Below are positions 42,257-50,840 of a DNA stretch of 64,000 nucleotides, one piece after another. The position numbers and the translations under genes were made by a program. The notes under the pieces were generated by a model. It was not told where the DNA came from and searched no databases. It was given only the letters and a program-made list of their open reading frames with translations. The DNA is from Hyphomicrobiales bacterium (GTDB lineage: Bacteria > Pseudomonadota > Alphaproteobacteria > Rickettsiales > JACKKO01): NCBI GenBank assembly GCA_024236395.1, contig JACKKO010000002.1, positions 124,001-188,000 of the forward strand, written 5' to 3'. Every line of letters begins with the position of its first letter. Position 1 is the first letter of the stretch.

Positions 42257-44665
42257 ATGTCTTTTTTTCAGAAGCGGTTATTTGATGTACTGGGTGTATT
42301 CCTGTTACTGACGGGAGTGTTTGTGGCACTCTCGCTGGTTTCCTATGACGCACGCGATCCCTCATTTAACCATATTACCGATATAAAAACGATTCACAAT
42401 TTTGGCGGCAGGGCCGGAGCATGGTTTGCGCATCCCCTTCTGGAAGCTGTGGGAGTCGCCGCGCTGATGTTCGTCATTGCGCCGCTGAGCTGGGGCATCA
42501 GCCTGATCCGCAAAGAACCAATCCCGCGCTTCTGGCTACGTGCCCTACTGCTGGGGCTTTCCATCCCACTGCTGACCGGTGCATTAACATTACTGGACGG
42601 GCTGGAACCTTCGGAAACCTGGCCCTCGGATAGTTTCGGCGGGGTGATGGGAATCTATATCAACAGCCGCATTGCACCACTGATCGGGTTTTACGTCTTT
42701 GCCTTCACCTTCACGTTCTTTGGCCTGTTTTTTGCGGCCTACAGCTGGAATATCAGTTCCGGGCAATGGAAAGTCATGTTGGAAAAGTTGGCTACCGCCA
42801 TACGGGCAACCGCACAGGCAACCTGGCGTGGCATTGTGTTCACCGCCCGCCTGATTGCTACACCCTTCCGTATCCGTCGTGAGCATGATGAGGACGAAGA
42901 ATGCGAGGAAGAAGACGAATGTGAGGAAGAAGAGGAATACGAAGAAGATGAGGAGGACGAGGGTGAGGAAGAAGAGGACGATGAGGAAGAAGTAGGTGAG
43001 GAAGAAGAGGATGAAGACGAAGAAGAAGAGATAGAGGAACGTCGTGGCTTCTTCGGTCGCAAAACATCAAAAAAGAAGCCCTCCGCCACGATTGTCTCCA
43101 GCCGTAAACGACCAACATTGAGCAAACGCAAAAAAGCCGAGCAAGCTTCGTTTGATCTGGATTCCGATAGTGACTTCCAGCTCCCCTCACTGGATTTATT
43201 AAAGCCGCCCCCCAAAGACAAAGCCGGAAAACTCAGCCAGAGCGCCCTGAAACAAAACGCCCAGTTGCTGGAAGGCGTGCTGGAGGATTTTGGCATCAAC
43301 GGTACAATCCGCCGCGTCCACCCCGGCCCGGTGGTAACCCTCTACGAGCTGGAACCCAGCCCCGGCACCAAGTCCTCCCGTGTGATTGGGCTGGCCGATG
43401 ATATTGCCCGCTCCATGAGTGCTATCTCCGCGCGGATTGCGGTGATCCCCGGCCAGAACGCCATCGGGGTTGAACTACCCAATGCCAGCCGTGAAACGGT
43501 CTATTTACGCGAACTACTGGAAAGCGAGGAATATACCGAAAGTACCGCTGCTCTTTCCGTTACGCTGGGGAAATCCATTGGCGGGGAACCGGTCATCGTC
43601 GACCTTGCCAAGATGCCGCACCTGCTGATCGCGGGGACCACCGGCTCCGGGAAATCCGTGGGGGTCAACGCGATGATCCTCTCGCTGCTTTACCGCTATA
43701 CGCCGGAAGAATGCCGCTTCATCATGATCGACCCCAAAATGCTGGAGCTTTCCATCTACGACGATATTCCCCATCTTCTCTCCCCGGTGGTGACCGATCC
43801 GAAAAAGGCCGTGGTCGCGCTGAAATGGACGGTGAAGGAGATGGAAAACCGCTATCGCCTGATGGCCAATCTCAGTGTGCGCAATATCGCGGGATATAAT
43901 AAACGCATCGCCGAAGCCGCTGAAGCCGAAGAAGAACTCTTCCGCACCGTGCAAACCGGGTTTGACCCGGATACCGGCAAGCCCGTCATGGAGCGTGTGC
44001 CGCTGGAGATGACCCCCCTCCCCTTCATCGTGGTAATCGTGGATGAAATGGCCGATCTGATGCTGGTCGCCGGGAAGGAGATCGAATCCTCCATTCAGCG
44101 CCTGGCGCAAATGGCCCGCGCGGCAGGGATTCATATCATCATGGCCACACAGCGCCCGTCGGTGGATGTGATTACCGGTGTGATTAAGGCCAACCTGCCC
44201 ACCCGTATCAGCTTCCAGGTGACGTCGCGCATTGATAGCCGTACCATCCTGGGCGAACAGGGCGCGGAGCAACTGCTGGGCATGGGCGATATGCTTTATA
44301 TGTCCGGTGGTAGCCGTATCACCCGTGTGCATGGCCCGTTTGTGGACGATAAGGAAGTGGAAGAAGTGGTGGAATTCCTCAAGGAACAGGGTGAACCCGA
44401 ATATGTGGAAGACGTCACCATTTCCGAAGACGATGAGGAAGGCTACGACGAAGACGGCGAAGATGAAGAGCGCGATGAGCTGTATGATAAAGCCGTGGAT
44501 ATTGTACAGCGCGAAGGCAAAGCCTCCACCAGCTTCATTCAGCGCCAGCTGAAAATCGGCTATAACCGCGCCGCCAATATCATCGACCAGATGGAACGGG
44601 ATGGCGTCATTAGCGAGGCCAATCATGTGGGTAAACGCGAAGTACTGGTGAGGCAGGATGCATAA
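42257..44665 (+). CDS. ftsK: DNA translocase FtsK with a strongly acidic linker
   Basis: An 802-residue FtsK/SpoIIIE. Four membrane spans (residues about 10-165) are followed by a linker of which residues about 209-261 are almost all Glu and Asp. The motor domain has Walker [16 protein letters not shown], Walker [14 protein letters not shown] and [17 protein letters not shown]. The C-terminal gamma winged helix is [20 protein letters not shown] onward to [10 protein letters not shown], preceded by a second short acidic run. The protein segregates chromosome ends at the septum and activates XerCD. The acidic linker is unusual: better-studied FtsK linkers are Pro/Gln-rich. The damaged lolA overlaps its end by 8 nt. 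Confidence 0.96.
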   Translation: MSFFQKRLFDVLGVFLLLTGVFVALSLVSYDARDPSFNHITDIKTIHNFGGRAGAWFAHPLLEAVGVAALMFVIAPLSWGISLIRKEPIPRFWLRALLLGLSIPLLTGALTLLDGLEPSETWPSDSFGGVMGIYINSRIAPLIGFYVFAFTFTFFGLFFAAYSWNISSGQWKVMLEKLATAIRATAQATWRGIVFTARLIATPFRIRREHDEDEECEEEDECEEEEEYEEDEEDEGEEEEDDEEEVGEEEEDEDEEEEIEERRGFFGRKTSKKKPSATIVSSRKRPTLSKRKKAEQASFDLDSDSDFQLPSLDLLKPPPKDKAGKLSQSALKQNAQLLEGVLEDFGINGTIRRVHPGPVVTLYELEPSPGTKSSRVIGLADDIARSMSAISARIAVIPGQNAIGVELPNASRETVYLRELLESEEYTESTAALSVTLGKSIGGEPVIVDLAKMPHLLIAGTTGSGKSVGVNAMILSLLYRYTPEECRFIMIDPKMLELSIYDDIPHLLSPVVTDPKKAVVALKWTVKEMENRYRLMANLSVRNIAGYNKRIAEAAEAEEELFRTVQTGFDPDTGKPVMERVPLEMTPLPFIVVIVDEMADLMLVAGKEIESSIQRLAQMARAAGIHIIMATQRPSVDVITGVIKANLPTRISFQVTSRIDSRTILGEQGAEQLLGMGDMLYMSGGSRITRVHGPFVDDKEVEEVVEFLKEQGEPEYVEDVTISEDDEEGYDEDGEDEERDELYDKAVDIVQREGKASTSFIQRQLKIGYNRAANIIDQMERDGVISEANHVGKREVLVRQDA

Positions 44666-45296
44666 AATAGTCCCTATTATTCTGTGCCTTATGCTGGCGC
44701 TGCCCGTGCACGCCGAAGAACGCTTTGCCGGGAACCCCTATGCGGCGGATATCCTGAAAGCGGAAGCCTGGCTCAACCAGATGAAAACACTGCAGACCCG
44801 CTTCATGCAGACCGACCCGGGTCAGGGAATGGTCAGCCAGGGTACGCTGACCATGAGCCGTCCCGGTAATGCCCGCTGGGAGTATCTGGAGCCGACGCAT
44901 ATCCTGGTGCTCGTTACCGGCAAGGACGTGATCTACTACGATTACGAACTGGACCAGATCAGCTATGGCGATTCAACTCGTTGGCCAACTCCAAGCTGCT
45001 TAGCCGGAGATTACGCTGGGGACGATGCTGGTCACGCACGTCACCAAATCCGACAAGCAGAACGAGTCTGCTGGCATTGGCCGATAAAAAGTAATAATCG
45101 GACGATTTCATCACCGCGTTGACACTGGATTTCACGCTGGAAACCGTCTATGCCGGAACCGCTGCCGTACCACGGCAGGCGGCGAGTATCTTTCATCTCC
45201 ATCAACCTGCTGCACCCGCAGGTTAATATTCCCCTTGACGAAGCGACGTTTAAATTCGAGAATCCACGCCTGATTCCAAGCCGCCAACGCCGGTAA
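44658..45296 (+). pseudogene. lolA: Outer-membrane lipoprotein carrier LolA, frameshifted
   Basis: From the ATG at 44658 the frame gives a signal peptide (to HAEE) and about 105 residues of LolA (TLQTRFMQ, GTLTMSRPGNARWEY, DVIYYDYELDQISYGD). After about 44970 the protein continues in shifting frames: FNSLANSKLLSR, EITLGTMLVTHVTKSDKQNE, LLALADKK, DDFITALTLDFTLE, and finally VNIPLDEATFKFENPRL to the TAA at 45296. Total length equals a normal LolA, so this is a chain of small indels rather than a deletion. LolA is normally essential for lipoprotein transport. A working copy elsewhere, a LolA-independent route, or sequence error are the alternatives. Confidence 0.85.
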
Positions 45297-45320
45297 ATAC
45301 TTATATAAGGGGGAAAGTCT

Positions 45321-45809
45321 ATGCCAAGTTTTGATGTGGTCTGTCAGACTGATTTACAGGAAGTGGAAAATGCCGTACAGGGCGTGATGCGCGAAGTGGG
45401 CCAGCGTTACGATTTCAAGGGTAGCAAAACCACGCTGGAGCGCAACGAGAAGACGCTCACCCTGCTCGCCGACGATGATTACAAGCTGGGCGCGGTGCAG
45501 GATATGCTGAAAGTGCATATCACCCGCCGCAAGCTGGACCCGCGCTGCCTGATCTTCGGCAAGGAGGAAAAGGCCGGGGGCAACATGCTGCGGCAGGAAA
45601 TCACCGTGCGGGACGGGCTGGAAAGCGATGTCGCCAAGAAAATCGCCAAGATTATCAAAGAATCAAAAATGAAAGTACAGGCCGCCATCCGGGGCGAGGA
45701 AGTCCGCATCACCGGCAATAAGCGCGATGATCTGCAGAAGGCGATCCAGATCCTGCGCGAGGAAAAATCCCTCGACCTCCCCCTGCAATTCATTAATTTC
45801 AGGGATTAG
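45321..45809 (+). CDS. YajQ-family nucleotide-binding protein
   Basis: The 162-residue protein matches YajQ over its full length: MPSFDVVCQTDLQEVENAV at the start, RYDFKGSKTTLE, and VRITGNKRDDLQKAIQ near the end. Family members have two RNA-binding-like folds and some bind cyclic di-GMP. The ribosome site AAGGGGGAAAG is strong. Being downstream of lolA, it probably has its own promoter or reads through from ftsK. Confidence 0.95.
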   Translation: MPSFDVVCQTDLQEVENAVQGVMREVGQRYDFKGSKTTLERNEKTLTLLADDDYKLGAVQDMLKVHITRRKLDPRCLIFGKEEKAGGNMLRQEITVRDGLESDVAKKIAKIIKESKMKVQAAIRGEEVRITGNKRDDLQKAIQILREEKSLDLPLQFINFRD

Positions 45810-45832
45810 GGTTTGCCCGCAGCGCCACACGC

Positions 45833-45866
45833 AAAAAAAATTCCTCCCCGCCGAAGCAGGGAGGAA
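45833..45866 (-). terminator. Strong intrinsic terminator of the class-IV aminotransferase gene
   Basis: On minus an 11-bp stem (TTCCTCCCTGC pairing with GCGGGGAGGAA, one T-G pair) carries a TTCG tetraloop and is followed by eight T. It lies about 15 nt after the stop of the gene at 45882. It is directional: no T-run follows on plus. Confidence 0.93.
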
Positions 45867-45881
45867 GGAAAAACATACGCA

Positions 45882-46856
45882 TCAAGGAGTGTACGGGAAA
45901 TCATAACCCTTGATCTGGATTACTTCATTCCGCTTTCCTATCAACGCTTTCATCATCGCATTGTTTACATCCATCGGAATTTCCCTTCCCAACGGTGTTT
46001 TATACGTCGCGATGGGTTTCCATCCGCCGGCGGTACCGATGGCCAGAGCTGCATCAAGGCGTTTATCATACAACTCACTCAAGCGTATCGGCCGGATGTC
46101 GAGCGGCATATTGCATTGCTTGGCCAGATGAATTGCCAATTGGATATTAATGCCATATAAGAACGTTCCCGTTCTTTTAGGCACTACCACCCTTCCACCA
46201 GCGAAAAATATGTTACTGGTCGAAGAGTGTTCTGCAATATACAATTCACCGTCCACCCGGTAGCATAGCAAGGCATCGTCACATCCGTGCGACTCGGCCT
46301 CTGCCAAAACCCGCAAGCCGATGTTGTAGGTGCTTCCTGCACCTTTTGCATCGATATACGACAACGCGTCACTCGGTCTCCGGTGCTTCTCCGTGATATA
46401 GACTGAAAGCGTTTCGTTGGGGTAATACTCACCCAGACTCAACGCCTCAACCATCACGAACGCGCTTCCGTCCGAAGGCATACTGACGCCTAAAAATCCC
46501 GAATCCAGCGATATCCACGGCCGGATATAGGGGTTGTTCGGGTTCAGCCTGAGCAATTCGTAACACACTTCCTTGAGTTTCGGAACGGTGTACATCAGCT
46601 CTGGAGCATTGGGTACTTCCGGCGTCCGGACAATCCCAGCTCTTTGCGCCGAAGTGACTAGGCGGGTGAGGTACTTCCGAACTGCAAAAATATCCCACTC
46701 GCCTCCGTTTTTTCGCGCCAGCATCCCGTCAAAGACGGAATTCTGGTAATGAATCGCGCGGGGACTTGGGTTTCCGTTCAGCATACTACGCTGAACAAAA
46801 TTCCCATTGACCCAGACAATATCAGACGGCAACTGCGGAAGAACATCGTGAGGCAT
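45882..46856 (-). CDS. Class-IV PLP aminotransferase, branched-chain type
   Basis: A 324-residue fold-type IV enzyme of the branched-chain aminotransferase / aminodeoxychorismate lyase superfamily. The Schiff-base lysine is K171 in YIDAKGAGSTYNIG and E210 in IAEHSSTSNIFF holds the pyridine nitrogen; SVFDGMLAR matches the N-terminal IlvE motif. The IlvE-type R-P motif is changed, so substrate (branched-chain or D-amino acid) is uncertain. The ribosome site AAGGAGGT is excellent. The gene has its own promoter, a long leader with two overlapping inverted repeats, and a strong terminator, so it is a single-gene unit. Confidence 0.85.
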   Translation of the reverse strand: MPHDVLPQLPSDIVWVNGNFVQRSMLNGNPSPRAIHYQNSVFDGMLARKNGGEWDIFAVRKYLTRLVTSAQRAGIVRTPEVPNAPELMYTVPKLKEVCYELLRLNPNNPYIRPWISLDSGFLGVSMPSDGSAFVMVEALSLGEYYPNETLSVYITEKHRRPSDALSYIDAKGAGSTYNIGLRVLAEAESHGCDDALLCYRVDGELYIAEHSSTSNIFFAGGRVVVPKRTGTFLYGINIQLAIHLAKQCNMPLDIRPIRLSELYDKRLDAALAIGTAGGWKPIATYKTPLGREIPMDVNNAMMKALIGKRNEVIQIKGYDFPYTP

Positions 46857-46878
46857 GGTGACCTCCTTTATAAATTTA

Positions 46879-46930
46879 GTGAATAAGATTATTCACTGTA
46901 CGAGAGAACCCCACAGGGCTCGTACAGTGA
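46879..46930 (-). promoter_or_regulatory. Structured leader: two overlapping inverted repeats before the aminotransferase
   Basis: A perfect 12-bp inverted repeat (CTCGTACAGTGA at 46919-46930 and TCACTGTACGAG at 46893-46904, plus orientation) shares four bases with the palindrome GTGAATAA-GA-TTATTCAC (46879-46896). Both lie in the 110-nt leader, ending about 22 nt before the start codon. They cannot both form fully, so they could be alternative RNA structures, or protein operators. Confidence 0.6.
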
Positions 46931-46972
46931 TACGATTTAGATCCCTGCGGGGATAACTCGAAAAAACACTGT

Positions 46973-47001
46973 ATTATACAATACAGGGGGTAAATTTTCC
47001 A
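46973..47001 (-). promoter_or_regulatory. Promoter with operator-like palindrome for the aminotransferase gene
   Basis: On minus, TGGAAA (46996-47001) and a perfect TATAAT (46973-46978) are 17 nt apart. The -10 lies within the palindrome CTGTATT-N4-AATACAG (46969-46986), a plausible repressor site. Confidence 0.65.
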
Positions 47002-47020
47002 TTAACAAAATGGAAAATAG

Positions 47021-48226
47021 CTATTTCTCTAGGTTTTCCGCTACTTTAGCCAGGAATTCGCGGGTGGTAAGCCATTTTTGTTCCCGCCCTACCAGCAGCG
47101 CCAGGTCTTTCGTCATCAACCCGGCTTCCACCGCGCCGATACAGGCGTTTTCCAGCTTCCCGGCGAAGTCCTTCAGCGCCGCGTTACCGTCAAACCTGGC
47201 GCGGGTGGCCAGCGCCCGCGACCAGGCGAAAATCGAGGCGATCGGGTTGGTGGAGGTCTCCTTGCCCTGCTGATACTGCCGGAAATGCCGGGTGACGGTG
47301 CCGTGTGCGGCTTCGGTCTCCACCGTTTTACCGTCCGGCGTCATCAGCACGGAGGTCATCAGCCCCAGCGAACCAAAGCCCTGCGCCACGATATCCGATT
47401 GCACGTCGCCATCGTAATTCTTACACGCCCAGACCATCCCGCCGGAGGATTTCAGCGCAAACGCCACCATGTCATCAATCAGCCGGTGCTCATAACTCAG
47501 CCCGGCGGCGGCGAATTGCTCAGCATATTCCGCGTCATACACCGTCTGGAAAATATCCTTGAACCGCCCGTCATAGGCTTTCAGGATGGTGTTCTTCGTG
47601 GAGAGATAGGCCGGGTAGCCGCGATCCAGCGCATAATTCAGGCAGGCGCGGGCAAAATCACGAATGGAATCGTCCAGGTTATACATGCCCATCGCCACCC
47701 CGCTGCCGGGGAACTCATACACCGTATATTCCTGCTTCTTCCCACCGTCTTTGGGCGTGAAGGTCAGGGTCAGCGTCCCCGGCCCGTCCACCACAAAATC
47801 CGTCGCGCGGTACTGATCGCCAAAGGCATGCCGCCCCACCACGATGGGTTTTTCCCAGCCCGGCACCAACCGCGGGATGTTACGGCAGATAATCGGCTCG
47901 CGGAATACCGTACCGCCAAGGATATTGCGGATCGTCCCGTTGGGCGATTTCCACATCTTTTTGAGGCCAAACTCCTTCACCCGGCCTTCGTCCGGCGTGA
48001 TGGTGGCACATTTTACCCCCACCCCGTGCTTCTTAATGGCCTCAGCCACCTGCACCGTCACCTGGTCGTCCGTAGCATCGCGGTTCGTAATGCTTAGATC
48101 ATAATATTCCAACGGCACCGCCACATGCGGCAGGATCAGCATTTCCTTGATCCACGCCCAGATCACGCGTGTCATCTCGTCGCCGTCAATCTCCACGATG
48201 GGGTTGTTTACGGAAATTTTTGCCAT
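47021..48226 (-). CDS. icd: Isocitrate dehydrogenase, NADP-dependent (eukaryote-like type)
   Basis: This 401-residue enzyme oxidatively decarboxylates isocitrate to 2-oxoglutarate in the TCA cycle. It belongs to the type found in mitochondria and many alphaproteobacteria: N-terminus [20 protein letters not shown], substrate loop [29 protein letters not shown], and cofactor segment [27 protein letters not shown] (in two parts). The start at 48226 follows GGAGGG; a frame extension upstream is not conserved. Nearby sdhE and the broken fumC concern other TCA steps. Confidence 0.97.
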   Translation of the reverse strand: MAKISVNNPIVEIDGDEMTRVIWAWIKEMLILPHVAVPLEYYDLSITNRDATDDQVTVQVAEAIKKHGVGVKCATITPDEGRVKEFGLKKMWKSPNGTIRNILGGTVFREPIICRNIPRLVPGWEKPIVVGRHAFGDQYRATDFVVDGPGTLTLTFTPKDGGKKQEYTVYEFPGSGVAMGMYNLDDSIRDFARACLNYALDRGYPAYLSTKNTILKAYDGRFKDIFQTVYDAEYAEQFAAAGLSYEHRLIDDMVAFALKSSGGMVWACKNYDGDVQSDIVAQGFGSLGLMTSVLMTPDGKTVETEAAHGTVTRHFRQYQQGKETSTNPIASIFAWSRALATRARFDGNAALKDFAGKLENACIGAVEAGLMTKDLALLVGREQKWLTTREFLAKVAENLEK

Positions 48227-48403
48227 AGCTCCCTCCTCTGTTAACCACCCCACCATGCTACAACAAGAGCACCGAAATGCAATTCTATTACGCGAGCACA
48301 TTGCCAACCGCACCAAGAACCGTTATAACAAGCGCCGCGGACGAGGTGCATACGCACTGGCCGTAAGTTAATCTTTTAGATTAATTATTTTTATTAACTC
48401 ATT

Positions 48404-48490
48404 GCCTCTGTGGCGGAATTGGTAGACGCGACAGACTCAAAATCTGTTGTCCTTCGGGGCATGCCCGTTCGAGTCGGGCCAGAGGCACCA
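48404..48490 (+). tRNA. tRNA-Leu (anticodon CAA), CCA encoded
   Basis: Acceptor stem GCCTCTG/CAGAGGC with discriminator A and encoded CCA (48488-48490). The anticodon loop CTCAAAA on stem ACAGA/TCTGT gives CAA. The variable arm is long (TGTCCTTCGGGGCAT) and the T arm has GTTCGAGTC. Confidence 0.97.
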
Positions 48491-48525
48491 CTATTTATAC
48501 TGTTTAGGGGCAAAACAACGAACCC

Positions 48526-49317
48526 ATGTCTCTCCTCCCCCCCATATTGCTCGGCATTTTGGAAGGACTGACCGAGTTTATTCCCGTTTCGTCCACGGGG
48601 CATTTGATCCTGGCGATTGACCTGCTTGGCTTTCAGGGGCCGGAGGGCAAAGTCTTTGAAATTGTGATCCAGCTGGGAGCGATCCTCGCCGTGTGCTGGG
48701 CCTACAAGGAAAAGCTCTGGCAGGTGGCCACCAGCCTGCAAGCCCCCTCCTCGCAACGTTTTGTATTGAACCTGCTGGTAGCGTTTCTGCCGGCCGCTGT
48801 GTTGGGCGTCTTACTGCATGGTTTCATCAAATCCGTATTGTTTTCACCGTGGGTGGTGAGTGTAATGCTGATTGTGGGCGGTATTATTATCCTGTGGGCG
48901 GAGCGCCGCCCACGTACCCCCCGCATCCATACCGTAGAGGATTTTTCACTGAAGCTGGCGCTGAAGATTGGCTTCTGCCAGGCATTGGCGATGGTTCCCG
49001 GTGTTTCACGCTCCGGGGCGACCATCATCGGCGGGATGCTGCTGGGAGCCGAGCGCCGCGCCGCCACGGAATTCTCCTTTTTCCTGGCGATTCCCACCAT
49101 GCTGGGTGCCACCGTCTATGACGTCTATAAAAATATGGACTCCCTGAATGGCGAAGCAACCACCATTATCGCCGCAGGGTTCATCGCAGCCTTTCTGGCG
49201 GCATTGCTGGTCGTACGCTCGGTCATCGCCTTCATCAGCAAACACGGCTTCACCCCGTTTGGCTGGTATCGCATTGCTCTGGGGACGCTGATGCTAATAT
49301 TACTATTAAACAGATAG
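48526..49317 (+). CDS. uppP: Undecaprenyl-diphosphatase UppP (BacA)
   Basis: This 263-residue polytopic membrane enzyme recycles undecaprenyl diphosphate for peptidoglycan synthesis. Both active-site repeats are seen: LEGLTEFIPVSSTGHLIL (12-29) and MVPGVSRSGATIIGG. Seven to eight hydrophobic spans follow the family layout. It begins 35 nt after tRNA-Leu and could be read from the tRNA promoter. The last codons are duplicated imperfectly just after the stop. Confidence 0.96.
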   Translation: MSLLPPILLGILEGLTEFIPVSSTGHLILAIDLLGFQGPEGKVFEIVIQLGAILAVCWAYKEKLWQVATSLQAPSSQRFVLNLLVAFLPAAVLGVLLHGFIKSVLFSPWVVSVMLIVGGIIILWAERRPRTPRIHTVEDFSLKLALKIGFCQALAMVPGVSRSGATIIGGMLLGAERRAATEFSFFLAIPTMLGATVYDVYKNMDSLNGEATTIIAAGFIAAFLAALLVVRSVIAFISKHGFTPFGWYRIALGTLMLILLLNR

Positions 49318-49344
49318 TAAGAATGCTAATATTATTAAATAGGC
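49291..49344 (+). repeat. Imperfect direct repeat of the uppP 3' end
   Basis: ATGCTAATATTACTATTAAA (from 49291, final uppP codons) recurs as ATGCTAATATTATTAAATAG (from 49323) just after the stop, lacking three bases. It marks the junction with the AT-rich GH13 gene. Confidence 0.5.
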
Positions 49345-49366
49345 TTTTTTAAGGTATTTTTAACCA

Positions 49367-50833
49367 ATGTATTTCTCCGAAGACCTTAGAATATATAACC
49401 TTTTTCCTGATCTTGTGGGTTCTATGTCTAAGTGGCATCACTATGTAAAACAAGCAGCAGATATGGGATTCACCGCTTTCTGGATCAATCCTTTTTGGGC
49501 AACAGGTGAGGCACCGAATGATCAAGGACAATCAGGAAGCAACTACGCCATAAAAACCCCAGGAGTACTTGATAAAAAATTTAGCAACAATGAAAGTCCG
49601 GAAAGAAATCGTGGGGAGTTTCCCCCGGAAATAATTATAGAACGTGATCTCACTGATATAAAAGAATTCACAGCAATAATTAAAGATCACGGTATGAGGC
49701 CAATAGCAGACCTTGTTCTGAATCATCTTTCTCTTTGTTCCCCAGTGGTTAACGGAAAGGATCCAAGATATCCTGGTTCAGAAAATTGGTTCCGAAGAAC
49801 CCCTGATGGAAAAATAGACCACGATAGGACAACACGCACTGTTTGGTCTGATGTTGCACCTTTTGATTTCAATACAACTGACCTGACCATTAGAGAAAAA
49901 ATTATTGAATTTCTTAAGTCACAGGTCGATTTATATATCGATTGCGGTTTTACTGCGTTTCGCTGTGATGCCCCCGGTAAAATACCGACAGATATATGGA
50001 AGAATATTATTTCACACGCTAGCCAGCGCATCAATGCACCTATCTTTATTGCGGAAACAGTTGGCGTACCTTGGGATTGGCATCAGAACCTTGAGGGTGT
50101 TGGGTTTTCTCATACTGTGAATAGCGTCTATTACACACACCCTTTAGTTGAAGGACGTGTTAAGTCAGGCCGTCCGGACGGTGAAACTGATTGGTTTGAT
50201 AAAGAGTTAGCATCTCTAAAACGTATTGCACCTTCAATAGGCTTTCCTTGTTATCATGACTCCCGCCACGGTCGATTTATGTATATTATGGAAAACATCT
50301 ATGGTTCTTCTAATAAAATCTTATTAGAACGCGAAAACCGCATGCAATATGCCAAAGCAGCACTGTTATCTGACGGTGTATTTATGCCTATTGGTTTTGA
50401 AGGAGGATACCGTAACCCTCTAAACGTATTTACAACCTCAACAGCAAGTCAGGAAACAGATTCGATTAACCTAAGGCCATTTATCTCTGAAATAAATACC
50501 CTTAGGGAAAAATCCCTAGATCGATGGCCGTTAAATAGTCAGTTCAAAGAAAACAGGGTATGTCTAACACATAACAGCTTATTAATAATCGTCCGCTACA
50601 ATGAAAACTCTCCCTTGCCAGGAAGGGTTATGTTTGTAAATCTTCACCCAGAAAAATCTATAAACATTTCAGAAATAACAAATAGTACAAATAAAATAGC
50701 ACAAAAATTGGCAGAAAAAAATATCGCAGTAGCGTTTAAACAAAATATAGAAGAAATCAGCCAAAATACCGCGCTGGCTGAATTACAAAAAGCTCACAGA
50801 ATTACAAAATGTTATGATGGATTAGCAAGATAG
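49367..50833 (+). CDS. GH13 alpha-amylase-family glycosidase, AT-rich
   Basis: A 488-residue (beta/alpha)8 enzyme without signal peptide. The four GH13 regions are present: PIADLVLNH (113-121), GFTAFRCDAP with nucleophile D201, IFIAETVG with acid/base E230, and CYHDSRHG with D298. Activity on alpha-glucans is therefore likely; the subfamily and exact reaction (hydrolase or transferase) cannot be told. No dedicated carbohydrate-binding domain is visible. Composition is much more AT-rich than in uppP and murJ on either side, and codon choice differs (AAA, ATT, TTA rich), so it was probably acquired. No other glycogen or trehalose genes are near. Confidence 0.85.
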   Translation: MYFSEDLRIYNLFPDLVGSMSKWHHYVKQAADMGFTAFWINPFWATGEAPNDQGQSGSNYAIKTPGVLDKKFSNNESPERNRGEFPPEIIIERDLTDIKEFTAIIKDHGMRPIADLVLNHLSLCSPVVNGKDPRYPGSENWFRRTPDGKIDHDRTTRTVWSDVAPFDFNTTDLTIREKIIEFLKSQVDLYIDCGFTAFRCDAPGKIPTDIWKNIISHASQRINAPIFIAETVGVPWDWHQNLEGVGFSHTVNSVYYTHPLVEGRVKSGRPDGETDWFDKELASLKRIAPSIGFPCYHDSRHGRFMYIMENIYGSSNKILLERENRMQYAKAALLSDGVFMPIGFEGGYRNPLNVFTTSTASQETDSINLRPFISEINTLREKSLDRWPLNSQFKENRVCLTHNSLLIIVRYNENSPLPGRVMFVNLHPEKSINISEITNSTNKIAQKLAEKNIAVAFKQNIEEISQNTALAELQKAHRITKCYDGLAR

Positions 50834-50840
50834 GAACATC

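Noticed and set aside
42739..43299. Ser-rich reading frame on minus inside ftsK
   Set aside because: It is the antisense of the Glu/Asp codon run of the FtsK linker.
48255..48371. 38-codon basic reading frame between icd and tRNA-Leu, followed by a weak AT hairpin
   Set aside because: No ribosome site, it lies in the icd promoter region, and no recognised family; a real small protein cannot be excluded but is not supported.
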